Source: Campylobacter lari subsp. concheus (GTDB lineage Bacteria; Campylobacterota; Campylobacteria; Campylobacterales; Campylobacteraceae). Taken from it: DNA of 64,000 nucleotides. The stretch's first letter is position 1, and each line of letters starts with the position of its first letter. Of this stretch, positions 28,725 through 38,185 are shown in pieces. The DNA lies in assembly GCF_008245025.1 (NCBI RefSeq), contig NZ_CP043426.1:930001-994000 (forward strand). Reading direction: 5' to 3'. A program made the translations under genes and the position numbers. The notes under the pieces were generated by a model. It was not told the DNA's origin, ran no database searches, and was given only the letters and a program-made list of their open reading frames with translations.

Positions 28725-29560
28725 GGAACTCTCCTTTCTTTATCAAATATTTGTTCATAATTTTTTCGGTTTAAATCTATAAAAATTTTAGGGTCTAAAA
28801 GTTTATTAATAAATCTAACCTCATAATGCAAATGTGGCCCCGTAGAAAGACCGGTATTTCCTGTATATCCAAGCAAATCACCTTTTTTTACAAATTGCCC
28901 TGCTTTAACAACATCTTTGCGCATCATGTGTGCATATACTGTTTTAAAGCCAAAATTATGGATTAAAATCACTGAATAGCCATAACCATTATTGCTGTAT
29001 GCAGCATACTCAACCACTCCATTTGCCGGTGCATAAATAGGAGTATTTAAAGCTGCTCTTAAATCAATGCCTGGATGAAACTCTTTTTTATTTAATATAG
29101 GATGATGACGCCATCCGAAATTACCTGTGACTCCATTATCTTCAATCACATGGCCATTTGGAATTTGTGTTAAAAATAAATAGGCTTGATCATTAGTAAG
29201 CTTAACTTTTTCCAATCTTTCTGGTATATCTAAACCCTCATCTTGCTTTAAACCTAAATTTTCTTCAATATCTGCAAGTTGAGTTTGGAGTTCACCATAC
29301 AAGGCTGTTTTTTCCTCTAAACTTTTTTGCATACTTTCATTTTGAGAAAATAATTTAGTATTTTTTGCTGACAATGTTTCTTGCTCTTTTAAAAGCTCTG
29401 AACGCTTATCTGCTAAATAATTAATATATAAAGCACCCAAAACTATAACAACAAAAACAAAAGTAGTAAAATAAATAATTACTTTTTTTATGATCTGACT
29501 TAATAAAAAATGTCTAGAACCATTTACATCTGTGATAGTTAGCGTAAATTTATCTTTCAT
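28652..29560 (-). CDS. pgp3: Pgp3/Csd1-type M23 peptidoglycan endopeptidase
   Basis: 302 residues. One membrane segment (about 26-48) and a coiled coil (about 52-105) precede a LytM/M23 catalytic domain. Zinc ligands are H162 and D166 (HPGID) and H245, with H243-L-H245 in GPHLHYEVR. The domain cleaves peptide crosslinks of the wall in the periplasm; in C. jejuni the gene in this position (Pgp3) is required for helical shape. The last 24 codons overlap the bactofilin gene in another frame. The start lies 11 bases inside the end of folC. Confidence 0.9.
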   Translation of the reverse strand: MKDKFTLTITDVNGSRHFLLSQIIKKVIIYFTTFVFVVIVLGALYINYLADKRSELLKEQETLSAKNTKLFSQNESMQKSLEEKTALYGELQTQLADIEENLGLKQDEGLDIPERLEKVKLTNDQAYLFLTQIPNGHVIEDNGVTGNFGWRHHPILNKKEFHPGIDLRAALNTPIYAPANGVVEYAAYSNNGYGYSVILIHNFGFKTVYAHMMRKDVVKAGQFVKKGDLLGYTGNTGLSTGPHLHYEVRFINKLLDPKIFIDLNRKNYEQIFDKERRVPWQSLIKALLLQYPKLQSFQTEQK

Positions 29561-30719
29561 TATAGCCTCTTAAAAATTTTTCTACCAATACAAAAGAACC
29601 AAAAACTAAATACAACTCATCTTTTTTTATTTGTTCAAATTTTTGATGAGCAATATCTAATTTTTCTAAATTTTCTAGCAAAACAGAGCCTGCTAAAGGT
29701 CTGTCTTTACTTTCATACTCATAAATTTCAACTATTTTTATTATAGGCTTTAAAGCCCTTAAAATTTTATAAGAATCTTTATCTAAAAAGCAATTATAAA
29801 CTAAATGAACTTTTTTTTCCTTGAAAATTTCAGCTAAAGTTAAAGCTGCCATTTCATTATGGCCTACATCAACAAAAATATTTTGACTTATTTGTTCACA
29901 TCTTCCTTTTAAATCAAGTTTTGGCAAATTACTAATGCGTTGAATTAATTCTTTTTCATTTTTGGCACAAATTTTAGAAAAAGCTTCTAAGGCTAAAAAA
30001 AGATTATCTTTTAAAAAACTCGCTAAATTATATTTTTGAATATATTCTTGTACACAAGGATAAATAGTTGTATTTTTATCTAACGAGCTAATATTTAGAC
30101 TAGCTTGTTTTAAATTTGCTATTTTTTGAGCCAAATTTAATACTTTTACCTCTTGCTTATGATTAATTAAAGCTTTAGTACTCATGGCTTTTAATTTTGT
30201 TCTTGCTATTTCATCTAAGTTTTTACCTAATAAATCTTGATGATCAAAACCTATTTTAGTAAAAATGCTAAAGTCTATCTCAAAAACACTTGTAGCATCG
30301 TACTCTCCACCTACTCCAGCTTCTAAAATCATATAATCACAATCTTTAAAAACAAAAAATGCTAAAAATGTAGCATACTCAAAATAGCTAAGTTTTTTCA
30401 CATCATCCAAAAAAACACTTTCTAATTCTTCATGTGCTTTTTCTAAAAGCTCATTGCTTGTAATTTTTCCATTTAACCAAAATCTTTCATTAAAATCAAA
30501 AATATGAGGACTAGTATAATGTCCTACTTTATATCCTTGCTCTAAAAGTAAAAGCGCTAAAAATCTGCCTGTACTTCCTTTGCCATTAGTGCCAATAATT
30601 TGAATATTTTTAGTTTTTGGAATAGATTTTTTATATTTTTCATACATACTAAACATAAAAAATCTACTGATTTTTTGTACATGCATAGTTTTTTGTGAAA
30701 GTGTTTGTTGGAATTTCAT
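29550..30719 (-). CDS. folC: FolC, dihydrofolate/folylpolyglutamate synthase
   Basis: 389 residues of the Mur-ligase-like family. ATP loop IIGTNGKGSTGRFLALLL (about 41-58), then HYTSPHIFDFNERF, the metal/substrate region MILEAGVGGEYDATSVF and TKIGFDHQDLLG, then DVGHNEMA in the C-terminal domain. It adds glutamate to dihydropteroate or folates. The gene directly follows the degenerate GGDEF gene (one base between) and overlaps the pgp3 start. Length is slightly short relative to E. coli FolC (about 420). Confidence 0.92.
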   Translation of the reverse strand: MKFQQTLSQKTMHVQKISRFFMFSMYEKYKKSIPKTKNIQIIGTNGKGSTGRFLALLLLEQGYKVGHYTSPHIFDFNERFWLNGKITSNELLEKAHEELESVFLDDVKKLSYFEYATFLAFFVFKDCDYMILEAGVGGEYDATSVFEIDFSIFTKIGFDHQDLLGKNLDEIARTKLKAMSTKALINHKQEVKVLNLAQKIANLKQASLNISSLDKNTTIYPCVQEYIQKYNLASFLKDNLFLALEAFSKICAKNEKELIQRISNLPKLDLKGRCEQISQNIFVDVGHNEMAALTLAEIFKEKKVHLVYNCFLDKDSYKILRALKPIIKIVEIYEYESKDRPLAGSVLLENLEKLDIAHQKFEQIKKDELYLVFGSFVLVEKFLRGYNER

Positions 30720-30720
30720 A

Positions 30721-32088
30721 CTAAGCTTTTTGCATTAATTCTTTTAAAATATCACCATCTGGAAATTCTTTTTTTTCTATGCAAGAAGATGATAAAACAA
30801 GCTTAACTACTTCTTCCTTGTAAATAAATTTGTAATCATCTATAAGCTTCAAAGCTTTTTCTGTAAAGATTTGAGCATCTTCTAAGCTTTTACCCGGAAA
30901 AACAATTAAATAAGAACTTTCATCTAAAATCCAAATTTCGGCCAAATTTTGACATAAGTCTTTGAGGATTTTTTTAAACTTCCCGCTAATAGTTTTAAAA
31001 CTATCAATACCATAAGCATTAATAACATGTTCTATATTATTGATTTTAAAGAAAGATAAGGCATAATTAACCGCATAAAGCTTATAATTTTCATCAAGCT
31101 TTTTAAGCTCTTGAGCAAGACTCCATTGTTCTCTTTGCTCATCATCGCTTGTAGCTTGAATTTGAGTTTTAATTTGAGCTATTTGCTCGTTTGCATACAA
31201 AAGCTTATCTTTTAATGTATCAAAATTAATCCGCACATTACCATTTTCATCTTTAGTTAAAGCATTGATAAATTTCACATCTTCTTGGCTATTATCATAA
31301 AGCTTTGAAACCATTTCATTTAGGCTTTCTAAATGTTGATTGAAAAAAGAAAGATTTTTTTGTATATAGTATTTATCTATTGCTTCTTTTTTTTGTAGCA
31401 TCAAACAATATTCATGTGCAAATTCTTTTCTAGCAATCAATCTAGGATTTTCTTTTAATTTTTGCTTAAATTGCTCCACTTCTTTACTTTCGCCAAATAA
31501 AGGTTCCAAAGAAGCTAGTAAAAGTTCAGCTTGTTTTTCATAGGAACGTTCTTTTAGCATAGTGATAAGTTTTTCTATTAAAACATGAAAATCTAAAAAA
31601 GCTCGGATATTAAATTCTTCTAATTTTTTTAAAAGTTCTCCATCTTCATAAGATTTTTCAAGTTCTTTCCATTTGGCTCTTAAAAGATATATGGTTTCTA
31701 AATCCATAGCTTGGGATAATCTGTGTTGAGTAATTTGAGCAAGCTCTTTGATTTTTTTATCTTTACTAATACTAAGTTGCTGAATGATTAAGCCAAGTAA
31801 AGCATAAACATCTTCATATTTTCTACTTACCTGTCTATTGAGCCTAGAGACTAAAAACATCAAAAACTCATCAATAGTTCGAATGCTTTTTCCTTTCAAT
31901 TCTTGCTTGTAAGAATCATCTAAAAGATTGGTATATTTTTCTATTCTAGCTTTATTTGAACTCATCACTCCTGCTTTTTTAGCACACTCTTCAAACACCT
32001 CGCTATAATTTTCAGGAGTTGGATATAATTTACGCTCTTTTAGTTTTATCAATGTTTCTTTTGCAATTTCATTGATATGACTTGCCAT
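30721..32088 (-). CDS. Protein with degenerate GGDEF domain
   Basis: 455 residues, no signal or membrane segment. The N-terminus (KERKLYPTPENYSEVFEECA) resembles the alpha-helical N-terminal region of some diguanylate cyclases; the middle (about 80-310) is largely helical and charged. The last 130 residues follow a GGDEF domain: ALSFFKINNIEHVINAYGID aligns with the D.FK.IND..GH..GD segment, and the signature loop position reads LDESSYLIVFPG instead of GGDEF. The metal and GTP-binding residues are missing, so it is very likely not an active cyclase; it may bind nucleotides or proteins. Function unknown. Positioned between lptE and folC. Confidence 0.65.
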   Translation of the reverse strand: MASHINEIAKETLIKLKERKLYPTPENYSEVFEECAKKAGVMSSNKARIEKYTNLLDDSYKQELKGKSIRTIDEFLMFLVSRLNRQVSRKYEDVYALLGLIIQQLSISKDKKIKELAQITQHRLSQAMDLETIYLLRAKWKELEKSYEDGELLKKLEEFNIRAFLDFHVLIEKLITMLKERSYEKQAELLLASLEPLFGESKEVEQFKQKLKENPRLIARKEFAHEYCLMLQKKEAIDKYYIQKNLSFFNQHLESLNEMVSKLYDNSQEDVKFINALTKDENGNVRINFDTLKDKLLYANEQIAQIKTQIQATSDDEQREQWSLAQELKKLDENYKLYAVNYALSFFKINNIEHVINAYGIDSFKTISGKFKKILKDLCQNLAEIWILDESSYLIVFPGKSLEDAQIFTEKALKLIDDYKFIYKEEVVKLVLSSSCIEKKEFPDGDILKELMQKA

Positions 32089-32089
32089 T

Positions 32090-32587
32090 TTATTTATAAC
32101 CCCTAATAGCTATAATAGAAACAAATTCATCAAAAGCTTCACTTGATGCATTTTTAATCGCTTCAAATCTTGCTTGATCACTGATAATAGAGTTTGGATT
32201 AATATCAAAATTATAACTTCCTTTGGTATTTACAATTTCTTCCTTGCCATTTTTATAACGCAACACAAACTCCAAATAAAGCTCTGCTTTATAATTAATC
32301 ACATAACCATTTTTGTCATAAACCATAGGATGAAATTCTAACTTTTTCATTGTGACTATAATAGAACTATCCGCATTATACTCATCTGTGATTTTTCTAC
32401 CAAGCTTATTAAGCATGGCTTCTCTTAGAATGTCTGTTATGTAAACACTGTTTTCAGGATCTTGTTTGCTAATATTGATTTTTAAAAATACATTTTCACC
32501 CAAAACCCTACTTGCCATCTGTGAAGAGGGAATATATCCACAAGCTATGATGAAAAAGGCAAAAAACAACACTAGATATTTTTTCAT
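32090..32587 (-). CDS. lptE: LptE-like lipoprotein
   Basis: 165 residues. Signal peptide with lipobox FFIIACGY gives a mature Cys at residue 16. The rest is a small alpha/beta domain including [41 protein letters not shown] and a C-terminal helix, which fits the LptE family that plugs the LPS translocon LptD in the outer membrane. The family is poorly conserved, so the call rests on the lipoprotein signal, size and placement after leuS, a context in which lptE is often found. The start overlaps the leuS stop by four bases. Confidence 0.7.
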   Translation of the reverse strand: MKKYLVLFFAFFIIACGYIPSSQMASRVLGENVFLKINISKQDPENSVYITDILREAMLNKLGRKITDEYNADSSIIVTMKKLEFHPMVYDKNGYVINYKAELYLEFVLRYKNGKEEIVNTKGSYNFDINPNSIISDQARFEAIKNASSEAFDEFVSIIAIRGYK

Positions 32588-35013
32588 TTAATCACCAAAT
32601 TTACTAATTTCTTATCAATATAAATTTCTTTTACTATAGTTTTTCCTTCTAGCCATTTTGCGACATTTTCTTTAGCTAAAGCTAAAATCTCATCTTCTTT
32701 AGCTTCTGAATTTATTTCAATCTGTGCTCTTTTTTTACCATTAACACTAATAGCTATATTAAAACTATCTTTTACAAAAACTTCATCTTTTATTTTTAAT
32801 ACTTTGAAATTTTCACATTTAAATAAATGCTCACTAAGTTCAAAACAAACATGAGGGATGATAGGCTCTAAGATATTTAAAATAATATAAAAAGCTTCTT
32901 TTGAAACTTCTTTATGATTTATAGTATTTAAGGCATTTAAAGCCTCCATACATGCAGCTATTAAGGTATTAAAGGCAAAACTTTCTTCATAAACTTCGAA
33001 AGATTTTTTCAAAGCTTCATATACTTTTAATCTAGCATATTTTTCTTCTTTATTTAAACTTTGATGATCTATTTCTTGTAATTTTCCACATTCTAAACTC
33101 ATAGCCTTTTCATAAAGCCTATTGATAAATTTAAATGCACCTTCTAATGCACTATCGTTCCATTCAAGTTCTTTAGCAGGTGGTGCAGCAAACAATATAA
33201 ATAATCTTGCGCTATCTGCTCCATATTTTTCTATAATATAATCAGGATCAACCACATTTCCTTTAGATTTACTCATCTTAGCACCATCTTTAGTAACCAT
33301 TCCTTGGGTTAAAAGTCTATTAAAAGGCTCATCATCTTTTAAATAACCTAAATCTCTAAGTGCTTTTTGGAAAAATCTAGCATAGAGTAAATGTAATATC
33401 GCATGTTCAATACCGCCAATATATTCATCAACATTCATCCAATAATTAACACTTTTTTCATCTATTGCTTTTTCTTGCCATGTTTTATCATCACTTGCAA
33501 AACGCGCAAAATACCAAGAACTTTCAAAGAAAGTATCTAAAGTATCGCTTTCCTTTTGTGCTTTTTTACCACATTTTGGACAAACACACTCTTTCCATGT
33601 TTCATGCTTATCAAGTGGATTTCCTTCTCCATTTATCACCACATCTTCAGGCAAGGTAATAGGTAAATTTTCAATTTTTTGAGGAACTATGCCACAAGAA
33701 TCACACTTAATCATTGGTATAGGAGCACCCCAATATCTTTGTCTAGAAACACCCCAATCACGAATTTTAAAATTGGTAACCTTTTTACCAATACCCAAAG
33801 ATTCAATTTTTAAACTAATTTTTTCTCTAGCATCATTGCATTCTAGTTGATCAAATTCGTCACTATTAGTTAAAATGCCTTCTTTTAAAGTGTAGCATTG
33901 CGCATCATTTTCATCTTTATAAATTACTTTTTTTATAGCCAAATTATAAGTTTTTGCAAACTCATAATCTCTTTCATCGTGAGCAGGCACACTCATAACA
34001 GCCCCACTACCATAATCACTTAAAACAAAATTAGCCACCCATAAAGGAATTTTTTCTTTACTTAGTGGATGGATTACATAAAGATTTAAAAAATATCCTT
34101 CTTTTGGCGCAGCTTGTCTTTGGCGTGGTGTTTGATTTTGGATATTTTGAATTTTAGTTATAACATCTTGTTTTAGTAACTTTTTATCAATTAATTCATT
34201 TACTATTTCATGGTTAGGTGCTAAAGCAATGTAAGATACTCCATAAATAGTCTCAGCTCTTGTGGTAAAAACATTGATCTTTTTTGCACTGATTTTATCA
34301 TTTTCTTCTATATCAAAATCAAAGCTAAGCCCTGTGCTTTTACCTATCCAATTTTCTTGCATAGTTAGAACTTGACTTGGCCATTTTCCTTCTAATTTTT
34401 TAAGATCTTGCAATAATTCATCCGCATAAGCGGTAATTTTTACATAATATCCTGGCATTTTTTTTCTAATGACTTCATGTCCACAACGCCAACATTTGCC
34501 ATCTTCAACTTGCTCATTTGCTAAAACTGTTTTATCATTCTCACACCAATTCACTTCGGCTTCTTTAGTATAAACAAGTCCTTTTTTATACATTTTGATG
34601 AAAAATTCTTGCTCAAATTTAGTATATAAAGGATCAGAAGTAGCAAGTATTCTTTTTTTAGAAAAAGAAAAACCCAAAGAAGCAAGCTCATTTTGCATAT
34701 AATCAATATTTTCATAAGTCCATTTTTTAGGATGGATACCATGTTTAATCGCAGCATTTTCAGCAGGCATACCAAAACTATCAAAACCTATAGGATGTAA
34801 GACGTTAAAACCTTTTTTTCTATAATACCTAGCCATAGCATCGCCTATGCTATAGTTTCTCACATGTCCCATATGAATTCTACCACTTGGATATGGAAAC
34901 ATAGATAAAATGTATTTTTTTGGTAAAGAAAAATCATCTTTTGGTTCAAAATATTGTTTTTCTTGCCAAATTTTTTGCCATTTTTTTTCTATTTTGCCTG
35001 CTTCATATGCCAT
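32584..35013 (-). CDS. leuS: Leucyl-tRNA synthetase
   Basis: 809 residues, class I synthetase. HIGH motif as HMGH in [14 protein letters not shown] (about 40-55); KMSKS as [13 protein letters not shown] (about 570-582); the editing (CP1) domain lies between with [18 protein letters not shown] and [13 protein letters not shown] zinc-knuckle CWRCGHE is also visible. Charges tRNA-Leu. AGGAG five bases before the ATG confirms the start. Sits between the DUF6394 gene (8 bases) and lptE (overlap). Confidence 0.98.
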   Translation of the reverse strand: MAYEAGKIEKKWQKIWQEKQYFEPKDDFSLPKKYILSMFPYPSGRIHMGHVRNYSIGDAMARYYRKKGFNVLHPIGFDSFGMPAENAAIKHGIHPKKWTYENIDYMQNELASLGFSFSKKRILATSDPLYTKFEQEFFIKMYKKGLVYTKEAEVNWCENDKTVLANEQVEDGKCWRCGHEVIRKKMPGYYVKITAYADELLQDLKKLEGKWPSQVLTMQENWIGKSTGLSFDFDIEENDKISAKKINVFTTRAETIYGVSYIALAPNHEIVNELIDKKLLKQDVITKIQNIQNQTPRQRQAAPKEGYFLNLYVIHPLSKEKIPLWVANFVLSDYGSGAVMSVPAHDERDYEFAKTYNLAIKKVIYKDENDAQCYTLKEGILTNSDEFDQLECNDAREKISLKIESLGIGKKVTNFKIRDWGVSRQRYWGAPIPMIKCDSCGIVPQKIENLPITLPEDVVINGEGNPLDKHETWKECVCPKCGKKAQKESDTLDTFFESSWYFARFASDDKTWQEKAIDEKSVNYWMNVDEYIGGIEHAILHLLYARFFQKALRDLGYLKDDEPFNRLLTQGMVTKDGAKMSKSKGNVVDPDYIIEKYGADSARLFILFAAPPAKELEWNDSALEGAFKFINRLYEKAMSLECGKLQEIDHQSLNKEEKYARLKVYEALKKSFEVYEESFAFNTLIAACMEALNALNTINHKEVSKEAFYIILNILEPIIPHVCFELSEHLFKCENFKVLKIKDEVFVKDSFNIAISVNGKKRAQIEINSEAKEDEILALAKENVAKWLEGKTIVKEIYIDKKLVNLVIK

Positions 35014-35021
35014 TTTAACTC

Positions 35022-35363
35022 CTAATTTTCTTCTTGATTTTTTACTGAATCAACTATAACTAAAATCATTGAAAAGATATTAGCTATCAAAGCACCAATT
35101 GCTAAAGTATAAACCATAACATTAGCTTCTGGATTAATTTGTATTAAAGCAAAAGCCGGAATTAAATGCAAATCAGCCACTAAAGAACTAGCAAATAATT
35201 CAGCTGCTAAGAAATTTCTAACCCCAATTTTTAATAAAGTAGAAATTAAATTCACACAAGCTGCAATAAATAAAGCAACCTCATTTTGATCATATAAAAA
35301 TCCTGCGGTTGTAGTTAAGCTCATTAAAGCAAAAAAGATATAAATAACCTTACCCCAATTCAT
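35022..35363 (-). CDS. Small inner-membrane protein (DUF6394-like), function unknown
   Basis: 113 residues with three or four hydrophobic segments (about 4-22, 28-48, 58-75, 82-105) and a short charged C-terminus NQEEN. It starts two bases after secF and ends eight bases before leuS. I recall a Campylobacterota-specific family (DUF6394) of this size in this location. No catalytic motif is apparent. The co-location with secDF-yajC suggests a membrane or secretion-related role, but this is only inference. Confidence 0.6.
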   Translation of the reverse strand: MNWGKVIYIFFALMSLTTTAGFLYDQNEVALFIAACVNLISTLLKIGVRNFLAAELFASSLVADLHLIPAFALIQINPEANVMVYTLAIGALIANIFSMILVIVDSVKNQEEN

Positions 35364-35365
35364 TT

Positions 35366-36337
35366 TTACACTGTTCCTTTTTCATACATTGCTCTTAATT
35401 TTTCTTTTTCTTGTTTTTTCTTTACTTTTTCTAATTCTTTTTGACGATACTGTGCAACACTAAATTTAAACCATAAAAGCGCTGGACTTGCTACAAATAT
35501 AGAACTTGCAGTACCTGCTATAATACCTACTATCATAGTTAGAGCAAAACCTTCTATCATAGATCCGCCAAAGAAATAAAGCACTACAACAGTAATCAAA
35601 GTCAAACCCGTTGTTAAAGTAGTTCTTGATAAAGTAGCTGAAACTGATTCATTAATAATTAGATCAAGTTTTGAATTTTTACTTGTTTTAACACCTTCTC
35701 TAATCCTATCAAAAATAATAATCGTATCATTTAAAGAATATCCAAGCACAGTTAAAACAGCCGCCAAAATATCTAAATTTACATCTATTTCAAATAACGC
35801 AATAGCGCCCAAAGTAATAACTATATCATGAATTTCACATACAATAGAAGCCATAGCAAAACGCCATTCAAATCTTACTGCCAAATAAATCAAAATAGCA
35901 ATCAAAGAAATTCCAACCGCCATAAGACCTTTATTACGCAGTTCATCTCCTACTTTTGGACCTACTACATCCACGCGGCGCACTTCAAATTTACCCGTAT
36001 CTTTTAATAAATTTGCAATGCTTACTCCAATATCACTTCCCAAACTATCACTACTTCCTGAAAAACGAATAATCACTTCATTAGCACTACCAAATTCAGT
36101 AACACTAGCGCCTTTTAAATTTTCATTGATAGCTAAAGCTTTACGAATTTCAGCCAAAGGAGCTTTTTGCTCATATTGAAGTTGCACCAAAGTTCCACCA
36201 GTAAAATCAATACCAAAATTTAAACCCTTAGTAAAAAGGATAAAAATAGAACCAAAAAATAAAATAAAAGACAAAGAGATGGCTGCAAATCTCATTCTCA
36301 TAAAATCATAAACATGTTTTTGACTAAAAAATTGCAT
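35366..36337 (-). CDS. secF: SecF, protein translocase accessory subunit
   Basis: 323 residues with six membrane segments. Signals: GLNFGIDFTGGTLVQLQYE in the first periplasmic domain boundary, VVGPKVGDELRNKG, and the RND-type membrane motif VLGYSLNDTIIIFDRIREG with the conserved Asp. With SecD it forms the proton-driven SecDF complex that assists export through SecYEG. Its start abuts the secD stop (shared base). The C-terminus is highly charged (EKVKKKQEKEKLRAMYEK). Confidence 0.97.
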   Translation of the reverse strand: MQFFSQKHVYDFMRMRFAAISLSFILFFGSIFILFTKGLNFGIDFTGGTLVQLQYEQKAPLAEIRKALAINENLKGASVTEFGSANEVIIRFSGSSDSLGSDIGVSIANLLKDTGKFEVRRVDVVGPKVGDELRNKGLMAVGISLIAILIYLAVRFEWRFAMASIVCEIHDIVITLGAIALFEIDVNLDILAAVLTVLGYSLNDTIIIFDRIREGVKTSKNSKLDLIINESVSATLSRTTLTTGLTLITVVVLYFFGGSMIEGFALTMIVGIIAGTASSIFVASPALLWFKFSVAQYRQKELEKVKKKQEKEKLRAMYEKGTV

Positions 36338-37917
36338 TAAGGTCTCCTATATCCAAACCATAATCTTGTGTTATTGCTTTTTTCCATACGGTTCATAAAC
36401 ATTTCAAACATACCATGAGTTCCAACAATAGAAGTAATCATCGAAACTAAAATCCCAATACTCAAAGTCACCGCAAAACCTTTTACCGCACCCGTTCCAT
36501 AAGCATAAAGCACCACTGAAGTAATAAGCGAAGTAATATTAGAATCTAAAATCGCACTCATTGCATGTTTATAACCATTTTCAACACTTTGTCTTATGCT
36601 AGCACCTTCTCGCAATAATTCTCTAATTCTTTCATTAATAATAACATTAGAATCTACTGCCATACCCACAGTCAGTACAAGTCCTGCCATACCAGGCAAA
36701 GTCAAAGTTGCACCAAACATAGCCATTACAGCAATAATCACTAAAATATTTGCCACTAAAGCAATATTAGCAAAAATTCCTGCTATACCATAATACATCA
36801 CCATAAATGCAATAACCAATATAGAAGCACCTGCTAGGGCTATCATACTCATTTTAATACTATCAGCACCCAAAGATGGTCCAACACTTCTTTTTTCAAG
36901 CATTTTAACCGGTGCTAAAAGCGCCCCACTTCTTAAAGCAATAGCCACATCATGAGCTTCTTCTACGGTAAAGCTACCACTAATTTGGCCACTACCCCCG
37001 CCTATTCTTTCATTAATTCTTGGAGCTGAATATACTTTGTTATCCAAAACTATAGCTAAGCGTTTACCTACATTATTTCCGGTATAGTCTCCAAATTTTT
37101 TCGCACCTTCTGAATTTAAGGTAAAATTAATAACAGGAAGATTGTTACTTTGTGCAAAGCCTACTTTTGCATCTGTTAGCATAGAACCATCAAGAATGGG
37201 TATAGATTTTACTAGATATTTAATTTGAGGATTTTTTGCATCTTCAAAAATCAAGTCTCCATATTCAGCAGCTTGAGCTGGAGTAAGATTATTTACCTGA
37301 TCCATTCTTACATCATCTACTTCCATTAATTGCAAATGTGCAGCTTTTGCGATAAGTTCTCTAGCTCTAGCCTCATCTGCAGCAGTTTTAATACCTGGAA
37401 GCTCGACTAAAATTTTATCCTCACCCGATCTTGCTACGTTTGGCTCTGCAAGGCCAAATTGATCAAGTCTGTTTCTAATGGTTTCTACAGCTTGTAAAAT
37501 AGCTTGTTCATGGGTTAATTTAATTTCTTCTTGGGTTAAAGAAAGTGTGTAGTGTAAATTTTCGTGTGTAATAGCCAAGCCTTTAATGTCTTTTAATAAC
37601 AAATCAACCTTAGCTACATCATTTTCATCTAATAAACTAAATTCAATACTAGCATCATTTACTTTGATTTTATCAACAATAATATCTTCTTTATTAATAG
37701 AATAACTAAGAGAAGAGGCTATAGATTTAACCTTTGATTTAACCGCCTCTTCTACTTCTACACCTAATAACATATGTAAACCACCTTGCAAATCAAGTCC
37801 TAGGTTGATCTTAGCACCACTTTGGGTTTGCATAAAAGAAGGTATGGAAAAAATTAATCCTATAAGAAAAACTACAAAGAAAATAATACTTCTATAAGTA
37901 ATTTTTCCACTACGCAT
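36337..37917 (-). CDS. secD: SecD, protein translocase accessory subunit
   Basis: About 526 residues; ATG at 37917 is preferred over an in-frame TTG one codon upstream. Signals: LGLDLQGGLHMLLGV, the P1 domain with RNRLDQFGLAEPNVAR, IVLDNKVYSAPRI, and the membrane part with VLTVGMAVDSNVIINERIRE carrying the conserved Asp, then SNITSLITSVVLY. Six membrane segments are present. Overlaps the end of yajC by eight bases. Works with SecF and YajC in the inner membrane. Confidence 0.97.
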   Translation of the reverse strand: MRSGKITYRSIIFFVVFLIGLIFSIPSFMQTQSGAKINLGLDLQGGLHMLLGVEVEEAVKSKVKSIASSLSYSINKEDIIVDKIKVNDASIEFSLLDENDVAKVDLLLKDIKGLAITHENLHYTLSLTQEEIKLTHEQAILQAVETIRNRLDQFGLAEPNVARSGEDKILVELPGIKTAADEARARELIAKAAHLQLMEVDDVRMDQVNNLTPAQAAEYGDLIFEDAKNPQIKYLVKSIPILDGSMLTDAKVGFAQSNNLPVINFTLNSEGAKKFGDYTGNNVGKRLAIVLDNKVYSAPRINERIGGGSGQISGSFTVEEAHDVAIALRSGALLAPVKMLEKRSVGPSLGADSIKMSMIALAGASILVIAFMVMYYGIAGIFANIALVANILVIIAVMAMFGATLTLPGMAGLVLTVGMAVDSNVIINERIRELLREGASIRQSVENGYKHAMSAILDSNITSLITSVVLYAYGTGAVKGFAVTLSIGILVSMITSIVGTHGMFEMFMNRMEKSNNTRLWFGYRRP

Positions 37918-38185
37918 CAATTTTCTTTGCTATAAAATCTCTAGAAATTTTTACAACTACATTTTCATCATTAAGCTTAACTTTGATAAAATCCTCTTCT
38001 GGTTTTACCACCTCGCAAATTATTCCACCGTTTGTGATGATTTTATCTCCTTTTTCTAAAGATGAAACCATCAATTTATGGTCTTTTGCTTGTTTTTGTT
38101 GTGGTCTAATAACCAAAAAATAAAAAATCGCAAAAAGCACAATGAGAGGCAACAATGAAGTCCAAATATTTCCGTTTTCTGCCAT
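37910..38185 (-). CDS. yajC: YajC, Sec translocon accessory protein
   Basis: 91 residues. One membrane segment (about 10-27, PLIVLFAIFYFLVIRPQQ) with the family hallmark FYFLVIRPQQKQAKDHK, followed by a small cytoplasmic domain (MVSSLEKGDKIITNGGI). First gene of a 12-gene minus-strand run ending with the MagIII-like gene. AAAGGGGAAG ribosome site lies before the ATG. Its start region overlaps the divergent lnt start. Confidence 0.97.
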   Translation of the reverse strand: MAENGNIWTSLLPLIVLFAIFYFLVIRPQQKQAKDHKLMVSSLEKGDKIITNGGIICEVVKPEEDFIKVKLNDENVVVKISRDFIAKKIDA

